Assembly: GCA_963576725.1 (NCBI GenBank)
Contig: OY755241.1
Span: 75,573,701 to 75,637,700, forward strand
Length of the DNA stretch: 64,000 nucleotides
Direction: 5' to 3'
Source of the DNA: Azorinus chamasolen
Taxonomy: Eukaryota > Mollusca > Bivalvia > Cardiida > Solecurtidae
The position numbers and the translations under genes are program-made. The notes beneath the pieces were generated by a model, which saw nothing but the letters and a program-made list of their open reading frames with translations, searched no databases and was not told the DNA's origin. Below, piece by piece: positions 9,699-20,056 of the stretch; the first letter of the stretch is position 1; each line of letters begins with the position of its first letter.

Positions 9699-11371
9699 CA
9701 AGAGGGCCTGAAAGGCCCTGACATCGCTCACCAGACAATCAGGAGAAGATTGTCAAAGTTTTCACTATGTGTTTCTATAGAAAACTAGCCAGCCCTGGCA
9801 AGGGCCAATTTTGACCCAAGAGGCACAAGTTCTATAACTTTTCTAGAGGACCTCAAGTGAAGAAAATTTAAGACAAGCGGCACAATTTATATAACTTTTG
9901 TAGAGGACCTGAACATGATGCTATGTGCCAAATATGAAAGCTGAGAGCCTCCCAGTTTCAGAGAAAAATGTTATCAAAGATTTCACTATTTGTTTCTATT
10001 GAAAATGGCCCACCCCTGGGGTGGGGCCAATTTTGACCCCAGGGGTATAAATTATATAACTTTTGCAGAGGACCTGAACATGATGCTATGTGCCAAATAT
10101 CAAAGCTGAGAACCTTCCAGTTTCAGAGGAGAAGATTTTCAAAGATTTCACTATTTGTTTCTATTGAAAACTGCCCAAACCTGGGGCGGGGCCAATTTTG
10201 ACCCCAGGGGCATTATTTATATAACTCTTGTAGAGAACCTGAACACGATGCTATGTGCCAAATATGAAAGCTGAGACCCTTCCAGTTTCAGACGAGAAGA
10301 TTTTCAAAGATTTCACTATTTGTTTCTATTGAAAACTGCCATCCCTGGGTCGGAGCCAATTTTGACCCCAGGGCCATAATTTATATAACTTTTGTATAGG
10401 GCCTGAACACGATGCTTATTGCCAAATATGAAAGCTGAGACCCTTCCAGTTTCAGACGAGAAGATTTTCAAAGATTTCACTATTTGTTTCTGTTGAAAAC
10501 TGCACACCCCTGGGGCGGGGCCAATTTTGACCCCAGGGCCATAATTTATATAACTTTTGTAGAGAACCTGAACACAATGCTATGTGCCAAATATGAAAGC
10601 TAAGAACCTTCTGGTTTCAGAGAAGATTTTCAAAGTTTTACTATATGTTTCTATTGGAAACAAGGCACCCCTGGGGCGGGGCCAATTTTGACCCCAGGGG
10701 CATAATTTATATAAATTTTGTAGAGGACCTGAACATGATGCTATGTGCCAAATATGAAAGCTGAGAGCATTTCAGTTTTAGAGAAGATTTTTCAAAGATT
10801 TCACTATTTGTTTCTATTGAAAATGGCCCAACCCTGGGGCGGGTCCAATTTTGACCCCAGGGCCATAATTTATATAACTTTTGTTGAGAACATGAACACG
10901 ATGCTATGTGCCAAATATGAAAGCTGAGAACCTTCTGGTTTCAGAGGAGAAGATTTTCAAAAATGTCACTACTTATTTCTATTGAAAACTGCCCATCCCT
11001 GGGGCGGGGCCAATTTTGACCCCAGGGCCATAATTTATATAACTTTTGTAGAGGACCTGAACATGATGATATGAAAGCTGAGAACCTTCTGGTTTCAGAG
11101 GAGAAGATTTTCAAAGTTTTACTATATGTTTCTATTGGAAACAAGGCACCCCTGAGGCGGGGCCAATTTTGACCCCAGGGCCATAATTTATGTAACTTTT
11201 GTAGAGGACCTAAAGATGATACTATGTGCCAAAGATGAAAGCTGAGAACCTTGTAGATTCAGAGGAGAAGATTTTTAAAGGTTCAAATTGTTGACGACGC
11301 ACGCCGACGGAAGACGGACATCAGGCGATCACAAAAGCTCACCCTGAGCACTTTGTGCTCTGGTGAGCTAA
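9699..11371 (+). mobile_element. Pearl-like element with ~164-bp tandem core (about nine units)
   Basis: The left end 'acaagagggcctgaaaggcc' runs into 'ctgacatcgctcacc'. The core has about nine units, with 'ttgacc' at 9811, 10033, 10198, 10362, 10527, 10688, 10851, 11016 and 11169, mostly 161-165 bp apart. Each has 'gatgctatgtgccaaatatg' and 'ttcactatttgtttctattg'. The right end carries a GACGGA box and a terminal hairpin (AGCTCACC...GAGCAC / GTGCTC...GGTGAGCT, 11337-11370). A left terminus, tandem core and hairpin right terminus is the design of bivalve pearl/CvE elements, which have been related to non-autonomous Helitrons/Helentrons. No coding capacity. Confidence 0.8.
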
Positions 11372-11698
11372 AAATACGAAAAAATACGAAACATTACACT
11401 TAAAGTAAACAAATAACCTTACAATTGAACTCAATTCTACAAATGCAGCCACCATGTTTCCTAGATTGCCGTTCTTATGACGTCATAATCCCACAGGTTG
11501 AGTCTTAATGTACACCATAATATTTAAAAGTTAGGTGGAAGTCATTCCGTAAGTCCCGCGTTTAGACTAAGTCCTGCCAACCTGCCTTTAATATGAAATA
11601 GGCGCAGCCTATAAGCGAGCACAAGTGCCAAAAGCAAAACTAAATATTTACATTCGCCCTGCAACGTCCTTGTATAACCTTATTCTAAAAAGAAAGTT
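11372..11698. other. No feature seen
   Basis: AT-rich spacer between the pearl-like element and the fold-back at 11.7 kb. Confidence 0.4.
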
Positions 11699-11932
11699 GC
11701 ATATCCTCATGAACACCGGAAGCACGTCATTCATTTCTTAAATATAAGAAATACAATTGAATATAAATATAAGAAATGAATGACGTGCTCCCGGTGTTCA
11801 TGGGTTATGCAACGCATAGCTTTACGAGCAAAGATTCACGTGAAGCCCTTCGGGCTTCACTAACTTTGCTCGTAAAGCTATGCGTTGCATAACCTCATGA
11901 ACACCGGAAGCACGTCATTCATTTCTTAAATA
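11699..11932. mobile_element. Fold-back element with ~80-bp arms and an extra third arm copy
   Basis: Left arm ~11767-11838 and right arm ~11857-11932 are inverted copies. They contain 'aatgaatgacgtgct', 'cggtgttcatg' and 'ttatgcaacgcatagcttta'. The centre is the hairpin GTGAAGCCCTTCGGGCTTCAC (split around 'CC'). A further copy of the outer arm, in right-arm orientation, precedes it at 11699-11750. It could be a MITE, and it ends about 70 bp before the ISL2EU-like element. Confidence 0.85.
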
Positions 11933-13241
11933 AAGTGAAAGCATTACACCAAATATATGGTTATTTGATGATTTATACATCAGATACAGATTAAATTAGT
12001 AGTTACCGTACGAATAGCCCCAGCAGCTATACATAGATTTCCCGTGACGTCACACAATACGCACATGTAAACGATCCGCCATCATGGAGGTATAAACAAC
12101 GTTGGTGCTTCATTAAGTAAATTTTGTAAAATGGTGAATTACTGTGCAATTATTGGGTGCAATCACACAGGGGGAAGGACAAAGTGTCGTTCTATAGGTT
12201 ACCAGCTATTATAACGAATCAAGGTGAAAAGACACATGAATTGTCAGAAAAGCGACGAAGATTGTGGCTGTCTCGGATCAGTAGGGCAGACGCTCAACCA
12301 TCATCTTATCCATATCTGAGAGTTTGTTCGGACCATTTCATTAAAGGTAAGAACATTGTATTTTTTCAAAAAATGTGTGGTATTTAACTGCTTAACTTGT
12401 TTGTTGTTTTTTAACGGAGAAAACACCTCCGATGACGATACAATGGCATACACATGCTATAAAATCAATCGTTAGACTGCTGTGCATTTTGGGAGCTGAC
12501 TCAGGCAGCTGATACACAAATTGATAAGGCGGGCTACCATCATAGAGGATCAATGTTTAATTGCATAACATTATCTCTTATGGCTATGGACCCTGACTAG
12601 ACACTGCAGGGGCACAGCTAGATACTGTGTATATAGGGGGTCATGAGCCGTCTGATCTGGGTCTACTCTGTTTGCAAATGCGTGAAAACACGTTTATATC
12701 GGGAAAGGGTTAACCACTCATACATCATCTATTTTTAGACCAAACTACCTTATATAATGATAAATCTACAGAAAAGGAGCATTTACTAGAGAAAAGGTAA
12801 ATGTTGGATAAATGTGTGTAATAGTCTTGAAACCAATGTGATAAATAGAGCAATTGCTCATATGGTAACTACTTTCATTGTCTAATTTTTAGGCAAACCA
12901 TCAATATTGACAGAAGATATTGACTGGGCACCAACTCTTCAACTTGGACACCAGAAAGGCAATTTTGAAACCCCAATACCAGAGAGAGGAAACCTATTGA
13001 AAAATAGACATGAGAAAAGAAAAACAGTTGAGGCAGCGGGAAGAATCTAGTACAGCGGACCCCGGAAATCACGAATCATAATAAAACACTGCGCATGCGT
13101 TATTGAGCCAAGGACATTACTAGGGAAGTTACGACTCGACGCCATTTTGAATCATCGCTTCGTTTTAACTCGCACTTCATCGAATCATTGTACTTTTAAC
13201 GGAGAGAATAACGTATTGATTAAAAGGACTTAGAACATGAT

Positions 13242-14608
13242 CTACATCGTCGCTGTGCTATTAACCAATAAGGTTGCGAGATTTCAGGGCGTTGGCTTCA
13301 GTACTATATTGCGTAAATTTCTGTCCATTTCATCGATAAATGACAGCTGTGTTTGGCAACTGTCAATTTATCGGTGAAACAATAAAAGGATGGACTATGA
13401 AAACTGCAAATACAGTGGCACCTTTCTACACACATTACTAAATACAATTTTATTTGTTTGAATGGTAAAATTCTTTTTTAAACGATTATATTAAAAAGAT
13501 AATTTGCTCGAAAGGATCTGCTGCTTTAGAGCAGTTTATCCTTAACGTCATTCATTTTAAGATTAAACAATGCAAAACTTTTAAACAATTTACTATGAAA
13601 GCAGTGCAAATACAGTAGCTTGTTTATTGTGTTTATATATGGAATATATCTATGCTCTCCTGATATGGAGGACATCAAGATTATTATTATTCTAAATGAA
13701 TTACTAAATACAATTTACATATATTTCCAACTGAATGTTCCGGTATTCGGTCAGCTATCTATAAATTCGCATGCTCCACGACTTTACCTTTTGTGATTTG
13801 CGCGGCATACGATCACTTACTTTGTTCATTCCGCATCTGATACCGGTTTTGAACAGGCGAGGTGGAAGTTTCCTCGTGCTTGTATTGTATTAGAATGTAA
13901 AGATCGTCCAAATCGTTTTAGCACATGCTCTACATCGTCGATGTGCTGTTGACCAATAAGGTTGCGAGATTTCAGGGCGTTGGCTTCAGTACTATATTGC
14001 GTAAATTTCTGTCCATTTCATCGATAAATGACAGCTGTGAATGGCAACTGTCAATTTATCGGTGAAAACATAAAAGGATGGACTATAAAAACTGCAAATA
14101 CAGTAGCACCTTTCTATACAACTTACTAAATACAATTGTATTTGTTTGAATGGTAAAATTCTTTTTTAAACTATTATGTTAAAAAGATAATTTGCTCGAA
14201 AGGAGCTGCTGCTTTAGAGCATTTTATCCTTAACATCATTCATTTTAAGATTAAACAATGTAAAACTTAAACAATTTACTATGAAAGCAGTGCAAATACA
14301 GTAGCTTGTTTATTGTGTTTGTATGTGGAATACATGTATATCTATGCTCTCCTGATCTGGAGGAAATAAAGATTATTATTATTCTAAATGAATTACTAAA
14401 TACAATTTACACATATTTCCAACTGAATGTTCCGGTACTCGGTCCGCTCTCTATAAATTCGCATGCTCCACGACTTTGCCTTTTGTGATGTGCGCGGCAT
14501 ACGATCACTTATGCACTTTATTAATTCCGCATCTGATACCGGTTTTGAACAGGCGAGGTGGAAGTTTCCTCGTCCTTGTATTAGAATGTAAAGATCGTCC
14601 AAATCGTT
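13242..14608. repeat. 688-bp tandem duplication inside Merlin
   Basis: Two copies start 'ctacatcgtcg' at 13242 and 13930. They share landmarks such as 'tcgataaatgacagctgtg', 'aatttatcggtgaaa', 'gctctcctgat' and 'cgcatctgataccggttttg'. Each unit has a short inverted repeat, 'cgataaatgacag' / 'ctgtcaatttatcg'. Divergence is a few percent, so it is younger than the decay of the transposase. Confidence 0.9.
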
Positions 14609-15172
14609 GTATTGAAGATTTCCTTAGCGCCTTCAAGTAATACGCCGAAATTCAGTGTTTTGTCCGCCATGTTTCAACGAAGAATGAGGCTTGATGAAAA
14701 AGCTTGTTCATTTCATTTACCGAAACGCCAGTTTATATTTTGGCGGGAAAATTGACGGCGACGGTAGAGCATTGTGCTAAATAGCTCAGAGCATGTTTAT
14801 TTCATACTACAGAATATAGTCCTCTCGGCGCGTCCCGCGCCTTGAGGACTATATTCCGTAGTATGAAATAAAAATGCTCTAACCTATACGTATTGAAGAT
14901 TTCCTTAGCGCCTTCAAATAATACGTCAAAATTCAATTTTGTCCGCCATGTTTCAACGAAGAATGAGGCTTGCGGAAAAAGCTTGTTCATTTCATTTACC
15001 GAAACGTCAGTTTATATTTTGGCGGGGGAAATTGACGGCGACGGTAGAGCATTGTGCTAAATAGCTCAGAGCATGTTTATTTCATACTACAGAATATAGT
15101 CCTCTCGGCGCGCCCCGCGCCTTGAGGACTATATTCCGTAGTATGAAATAAAAATGCTCTAACCTATACTTA
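14609..15172. repeat. 281-bp tandem duplication with 36-bp-arm hairpins
   Basis: Copies start 'gtattgaagatttcc' at 14609 and 14890. Each ends with a long hairpin (about 14796-14880 and 15077-15161). The arms contain 'ttatttcatactac' and 'gaatatagtcctc' with their complements around a GC-rich loop (ggcgcg...cgcgcc). Minus-strand open frames here are translations of the hairpin. Confidence 0.9.
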
Positions 15173-15316
15173 AAATGTGGAAATGTTTCTTTTGTCATTG
15201 GTGTTTCTATTTCCTGTATGGAAGCGGGGGTTCGGGGGCGATAGCCCCCGATTGAACAGCAACATGAAAATGAATCGTGAAAATTGGTAACAAATGAAAG
15301 GGAAACAAATCTTACC

Positions 15317-15832
15317 TTACAAATCAAAGTCATCTAGGCTATTGTTCATACTTAATGGTATTAACGGTTGACGTTGTACAGGTATTTCCTCTTCTTCTTC
15401 CTTTTTAATAGGTGTGTTTGTGGTTAGGTTTGAGACAGTTTTTTTCAAAGTTAAAACACTGTTTAATAAGTTATAGAAAGGCGGGAAATTTATCATTGGC
15501 TATTGAAAGATATTTCTTTCTCACACAATACTGTGCAAAATATGAATCATATAGAGTTTTTACTGTTCCGCTAACGGGCAATGATTTTTTAGAGCTCGCC
15601 AGGTATTCTCTATTGTGTTGGTGCATGCTCCCGATTCTGTGTCTACGAAATGTTGAGAATGGTTCACTTTAAGGTGTTTGTAACCTTCCTCTGACAGACA
15701 GTCATACGACTTCCAACAGTCACTGATAATAGTTGTTCCAGGACAAATATTTTCCTTGATTATAGAAATAAGAGTGTCTTTAGTTCCATCTTCTACGCAT
15801 TTGAAAAAACAACGTTTTGTTTCTCTTTCAAC

Positions 15833-15863
<31 letters not shown>

Positions 15864-16382
15864 AAAAAAAAAAAAAAAACCCAAACCCAGACGCCATCAA
15901 CCCTCCTCCCTTTATGAAACTTCCTTTTCCCAAACTTACTCTCGTCAATCTCTACAACTTTCCCTTCTCCGCCTATTTATTTCACTGTTTTTCTCCAAAA
16001 TAACCGAGCAAACTTCTCTGTTAAAATTATAGTAATCTACTATGGTTTGGTTAGCTATTTCTAGTTCATGCTTCACAAACAGTTCATTGGATTGATGCAC
16101 CCAAAAATAAGTAATTAACAGGAATTTTTCCAGGGTCAAGTTACTGTTGTGAAACCAACTGTCTCTGCGTTCACTGACCTTCTTACTGCACTGTTTATTG
16201 CTACATCGCCATGAATGCAAGTCACTAGAAAAACTACTGTCTTTTCTCAAAAAATATCTCTCTTTCTTACAAAACGCACACTATTTCTCGTTGAGATCAA
16301 TAAGAAGACCTATACTAATCAGCCACGAAATAAATTCAGACAAATTAACGCTTTTAGCATATATATCCTTTAGTCTAAGCAT
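15317..16382 (-). pseudogene. Merlin transposase (DDE, ISXO2/IS1595-like fold), frameshifted
   Basis: It reads leftward from ATG at 16382. The order is FISWLISIGLLIDLNE, an in-frame stop, then a Cys-rich ribbon (CAFCKKERYFL...WRCSNKQCSKK). Next come SWFHNSNLTLEKFLLITYFW and VDYYNFNREVCSVIL. After a frameshift near 15975 comes VEIDESKFGKRKFHKGRR, the first catalytic Asp. Beyond the homopolymer at 15832-15879 the frame continues ERETKRCFF, then TTIISDCWKSYDCL (second Asp) and HTNTIE-like 'TNTIENTWRALK' (third acidic residue). Another shift follows at ~15580, and an acidic tail ends DDFDL and stop at 15317. About 350 codons in all fits Merlin transposases. It cuts and pastes the element, but this copy is dead. 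Confidence 0.9.
15832..15879. repeat. C22-A26 homopolymer pair within the Merlin transposase
   Basis: 22 C then 26 A fall exactly between the first and second catalytic parts of the transposase, where the family has only a few residues (VWVxGG). It is either slippage growth of a GGG/TTT stretch or an assembly artefact. Confidence 0.95.
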
Positions 16383-16552
16383 TGCGCAATCACTTCAAAG
16401 AAGTTTCGACATTGTTTGTAAACAAACCAATGGAACGTAAATATTCTCATTACGCATGCGCAGCGCGTGCGACATTGACAACGGATACAAATTACCGACG
16501 GGAATATTTTAGTCATGTTGCTTCACAAATGTGTAGGAAAAACGAGTTTCTA

Positions 16553-16585
16553 GTTAAAAACTGTGTTTAAAACACAGTTTTTAAC
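16553..16585. repeat. Hairpin in the Merlin flank
   Basis: 'gttaaaaactgtgttt' and its exact complement lie almost adjacent, giving a 16-bp stem with essentially no loop. Confidence 0.85.
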
Positions 16586-17883
16586 CCAAAAAAGGTACGT
16601 AGAATTCAAAAATAGGGTCAAAATTGCTCAAAAACCTCAAATAACGATTATAGCCACTCGCTCACGCACCCGCTCTATATAAGGAACTTCCTTCTTAGTT
16701 GCATTGTATTTCGCGGAAAAAAATGGGGTCCGCTATACTAGATCTGTTCCGAGGCAGCAAAGTCTTTAATGACTTTATTTCAATCTGCAGATTCTGAAAG
16801 CAATAAAGAAGTTCATAACAATGAAATGTCTACAGTTGTTAATGCTGAAGCAAGTGTGAGTGAACAGTCAGATAATGAGAATGACAAAGTGACACAGACA
16901 GATTTGGAAACTAAAACAGTGACTGCCATGAAATCGGAACTGAACCGTCTAATGGTTGAAAATGTAACACCGTAAAATTATACAGTATGGACATTTTATC
17001 TCAACTATTCCAACTCCACAACAATCACATGAAACTCGGCTATCGGGTGACGCTCCTATTACTGGACATTTCGGATTTATTTTAAAGCCTGCCTCATCTA
17101 CAATGAAATTATCATGTAACATTCCCAGTGATTCACAATAAGTTTCCAAAGCAGTTTTCTCATGAGCGCAACCCCAAGCTGTAGCAGAAGTTGTAAACTT
17201 GACAGACTCCGGGTTCCATATTGTTTTAATCAAACTTTCAGACGGTGCTCCTGGACTACTGTGACACACTGCATGCATGCTTGACGCTGTGATGCGACCA
17301 CTTCGAAATCTATTCCATAGTTTGTTTTCTGATTGTTGTTTGATGGCATGTTCTACATTGTCAGATTCCCCTTTGGATAGTTACTTTCAGTGTTTTACAA
17401 TATGTAATGATGTCACTGTAAGAAGCGATAAGCATATCACTATTGAACAGATCTGTCATCAGTTTTGGAAAGTGTGGGTCTAAGGCTTTTGGTATAAATG
17501 GAGTTTGAAATGTGTCTTTGACACTGAAAATGGCAGACTTGCCTCCTATTAAACTTAGCTTTCTTAGAAAATCACAAATATCATTCTGAGAGGGTTCCTC
17601 AACTACCTTATGTATCTTAGACCACTTTTGGAATCTAGTGTGTCACTGAATTACATATCTAGAACCTTCTTTTTTTACCTAAAGGAGCCAACTGATCTGG
17701 GTCCAGTCTGTGTGCAAGGCATATTTCTGCAATAATTTGTAAAACCTTTACTCCAGGAATACTTGGGCAAGATAAAAAATTAATAATGACATGAATACTT
17801 ATTCACTGACTTGTAATGACACTATGAACAAAATAAGTTTAATCATGACAGAAACTAGGATCATATCTACATTATATTAAAAA

Positions 17884-17938
17884 CAAATAGAACAGACCAT
17901 GGTCAGATGGCGTCTGATCTCGGATTGCTCTGTTTGCA
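17884..17938. repeat. P1 palindrome, shortened copy
   Basis: 'aacagaccatggtcagatgg' and 'cgtctgatctcggattgctc' followed by 'tgtttgc' keep both ends, but the centre is deleted. Confidence 0.75.
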
Positions 17939-18594
17939 ATTTAAGGCGTATTTATGGAGTAAGGTGTTAAATAAATTAAGTTCTACCAAACACTACGTAT
18001 TTTCTACATGCATGTATTTCTTTACATTCACAGAGTCAATGTTTCCATATAAATGTAAATGTATGAAATCAATGAATGAATTGAAGAACTATATTGTGTT
18101 GTTTTCTTTTCCAACGGGGCATTAATACATTCTACATACATGTAATTATGCAATAGACGCCACACCTGTCAAAACATATAGCCTAACATTGAGTAAGTCA
18201 CCATAAAAAGCTTGAATTGAAAAAAGTTTCCACTCGGCACTTTAGTTGGTATGCCTGGATCTGTTGTTATTTAAATTACTTTCAAATAATGATCTAGATG
18301 AATAATTTAAAACTGATTTTTTTATTATCTAAACAGTTGGATTTGGTCTAGGTTGAAAGAGAGAATAACCAGAAATTGCTTATTTCATGCATACTATAGG
18401 CTGACTTTAGATCATTTGACAGATTTGTAAAATATATGAGTGCTTAATCCTTTCACTGTTCTCTGTGTTTATTCCAATTTTCAATATACCTACTAAATAT
18501 TCATGGCCAATATAGTTATAATGAAATATAGATGATGGAACACTGTAAATAGCCATTTTAGAACCTAAAGAAACAGATATTTCAAATTCCATTA

Positions 18595-18715
18595 GCAAAC
18601 AGAGCAGACCCTGGTCAGACGGCAGCAGGCGGCTTCTATAGTAGCCATTTGATCTGCGTCTACTCTGTTTGCAAACACGTGAAAATATACATGTCTATAT
18701 GAGGGAAAGGGTTAA
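18595..18715. repeat. P1 palindrome with flanking 'gggaaagggttaa' module
   Basis: 'gcaaacagagcagaccctgg' opens it and 'gatctgcgtctactctgttt' plus 'gc' closes it (18673). The associated 'gtgaaaatatac...gggaaagggttaa' tail runs to 18715. It sits inside the ISL2EU-like element. Confidence 0.85.
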
Positions 18716-18745
18716 TAGGCATGCACACGCATTTTGCATTTAATC

Positions 18746-18820
18746 TTCTTGCTGGGACTTGAACCCAGACCGCTTACTGTCAATTAGATAGTAAGTGTTC
18801 TAAGCATTGAACTACAAGAA
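18746..18820 (-). repeat. tRNA-like sequence (SINE head or tRNA pseudogene)
   Basis: The minus strand shows an A-box-like TGTAGTTCAATGC, an anticodon arm with 'cttactatctaattgacagtaag' split as stem and loop, and a B box GGTTCAAGTCC. The acceptor stem is poor, so it is not called a tRNA gene. Confidence 0.55.
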
Positions 18821-19323
18821 GTGTCTGAACAGCAAATTTATGCATGTACATGTCCTTCAAACTTTGCTGTTTAACAAAATCGAGATACAGAGCATAGGCA
18901 GGGTGTCTAACGGCTCCTTGAGGCAACATGGTTTTACTCATCAGGGAATAAAAAGTCAGATACCCTACCAATGATCTATTAATAATAACGTTCCACATTC
19001 AGTTAGCTACAACTAAATATTTGTTCTACATTTATTTTGGGGCTAGCTTTTAGAATCTGACAGCAAGTAAAATTACTAGGTTTAATCCTTTAAAAATTCA
19101 TCTTCCGTAATAGTGTTGAGTTATGGTTAGTGATATAAATTCATGAATTAAAATTGTCATGAACAGATTAAAAAAGTGCTCCCATTTTGGCTTTGATTCT
19201 GTATTATTATTGTATTCACATTTCTGAACCGCAACAAGAAATTGTCATTTTCATGTATGATTTCTCTATTTACAAAATTCACAAAACATCCTGCTAACCA
19301 TTTACACACGTTTATACGAACTT

Positions 19324-19394
19324 GCAAACAGAGTAGACCAAGCTCTACATGAAGTTTGAACCGTCTGATACGCTGATCAGGGTCTACTCTGTTT
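19324..19394. repeat. P1 palindrome copy
   Basis: Starts 'gcaaacagagtagacc' and ends 'gatcagggtctactctgttt'. The centre is diverged. Confidence 0.8.
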
Positions 19395-20056
19395 ATGATA
19401 TATTTCTTGTTTCGGTCATGTTCATATCTTCTTGTGTTCATGTGGCGTTGTAAGTTAACATTCTATCTTTAAATAATTTCTTGTAATGAATGTTTATGGA
19501 GTAAATGGTTAATCATTGACAAAGACGATGTCTAGCATAATTTCATTCTTGTTTTAAAAAAATACTAACCTTTTATAGTACCTTAGCAGTGTGAACACAC
19601 AGGCCGTTGATTTCAGAAACTATCACATCTCGCACCCATCCACTAACAAACTGGTTGTATGCTTCAAGTCCCTTGTAAGATTTTAATTCGTCTAGCGTGT
19701 AAGCACTTGTGTATAGAAGAAAATTAACAATGTCCGGATATGTTACCCCGCCCACTTGTCAACATTCTTACACCACTTCGACTTCTGCATTGTGTATGAA
19801 TCATTCTTATCAATTAATGATACTTTATCGTCGTATCTCTGTTTAGAAATAGCATCTAGAGAGTCACGATAACTTTCCGAACTGTTCTTCTCCATTGTAA
19901 ATAAATAAACAGCGTATTAACTAGAAAATTTGTTGATTTTGTTATCGATCGGATCTGTGTACATTAGTTACAGACACCACCTCCAATATGGCAGACGCTC
20001 AAACATTACGTCATCAGATATCACGTGATCGAAAACTATGTATTCGTACGGAAGTT

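Larger units (their letters stand above)
13038..16750 (-). mobile_element. Merlin-superfamily DNA transposon, 3.7 kb, inserted in the THAP transposase exon
   Basis: Direct repeats GAGGCAGC at 13030-13037 and 16751-16758 flank it. An 8-bp duplication is what Merlin makes (8-9 bp). Terminal inverted repeats of about 26 bp (13038-13063; 16725-16750) share the core TCTAGTAYAGCGGACCCC and agree at about 21 of 26 positions. The element carries a leftward transposase (15317-16382) of the ISXO2/IS1016-related DDE type. It also carries a 688-bp tandem duplication and a 281-bp tandem duplication with long hairpins. Removing the element with one repeat copy restores the host frame without a stop, so insertion happened while the exon was still open. 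Confidence 0.88.
12131..16975 (+). pseudogene. THAP-domain transposase of the ISL2EU-like element (N-terminal part, interrupted by Merlin)
   Basis: Exon 1 (12131-12346) begins ATG in MVNYCAIIGC, the first two Cys of a C2CH zinc finger. One missing base near the G-run at 12170-12174 shifts the frame. It then reads KVSFYRLP, the conserved Trp of RRRLWLSRI, and VCSDHFIKG. The intron 12347-12892 has GTAAG and TTTTTAG ends. Exon 2 (12893 on) adds GKPSILTEDIDWAPTLQLGH, the usual motif directly after a THAP domain. Exon 2 is cut at 13037 by the Merlin insertion and resumes at 16751/16759 in the same frame, giving an acidic linker and a short coiled-coil start (ELNRLMVEN). A stop follows at ~16975 where the DDE catalytic domain should begin. 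THAP domains bind the element's own DNA ends. The catalytic half is deleted, so this copy is inactive. Confidence 0.85.
16985..19895 (-). pseudogene. YqaJ-domain protein gene of the ISL2EU-like element (first and last parts)
   Basis: The first exon (19895-19582) starts MEKNSSESYRDSLDAIS. After a frameshift near 19750 it reads VTYPDIVNFLL and LKSYKGLEAYNQFVSGWVRD, and ends at a donor AAG/gtacta. The last exon (17642-16985) reads HTRFQKWSKIHKVVEEPSQ, then LSLIGGKSAIFS, PKLMTDLFNSDMLIASYSDI, and after one shift near 17375 VEHAIKQQSENKLWNRF. RSGRITASSMHAVCHSSPG, TSATAWGCAHEKTALETY, IGASPDS and VGIVEIKCPY follow. RITAS, GxxHE, GASPD and EIKCP are the YqaJ/lambda-exonuclease-like signature with its acidic catalytic residues. 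Sequence after EIKCPY is lost at the deletion junction. A middle exon with a SWIM-type zinc finger, expected in the family, was not found. The protein presumably processes DNA ends during transposition or repair (inference). Confidence 0.85.
12006..20051. mobile_element. ISL2EU-like DNA transposon, decayed and internally deleted
   Basis: The ends are inverted. CCGTACGAATA (12006-12016) faces TATTCGTACGG (20041-20051). Further in, both ends share 'acatag', a 'tgacgt' box and 'gccat(c/a)atggagg' or its complement (12078-12092; 19979-19994), so the inverted similarity spans ~70-90 bp. Inside are a rightward THAP-domain gene and a leftward YqaJ-nuclease gene facing each other. Two genes, THAP-DDE transposase plus YqaJ protein, is the layout known for ISL2EU of the PIF/Harbinger-ISL2EU group. 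The DDE domain and the end of YqaJ are gone at ~16975-16985, so an internal deletion fused the two genes tail to tail. No target duplication could be read at the ends. The Merlin insertion accounts for 3.7 kb of its length. Confidence 0.75.

Noticed and set aside
13038..13063. TA-duplicating mariner end at 'CTAGTA/TACTAG'
   Set aside because: The TA and CTAG symmetry belongs to the inverted ends. The 8-bp repeat GAGGCAGC outside them and the Merlin transposase give the better boundary.
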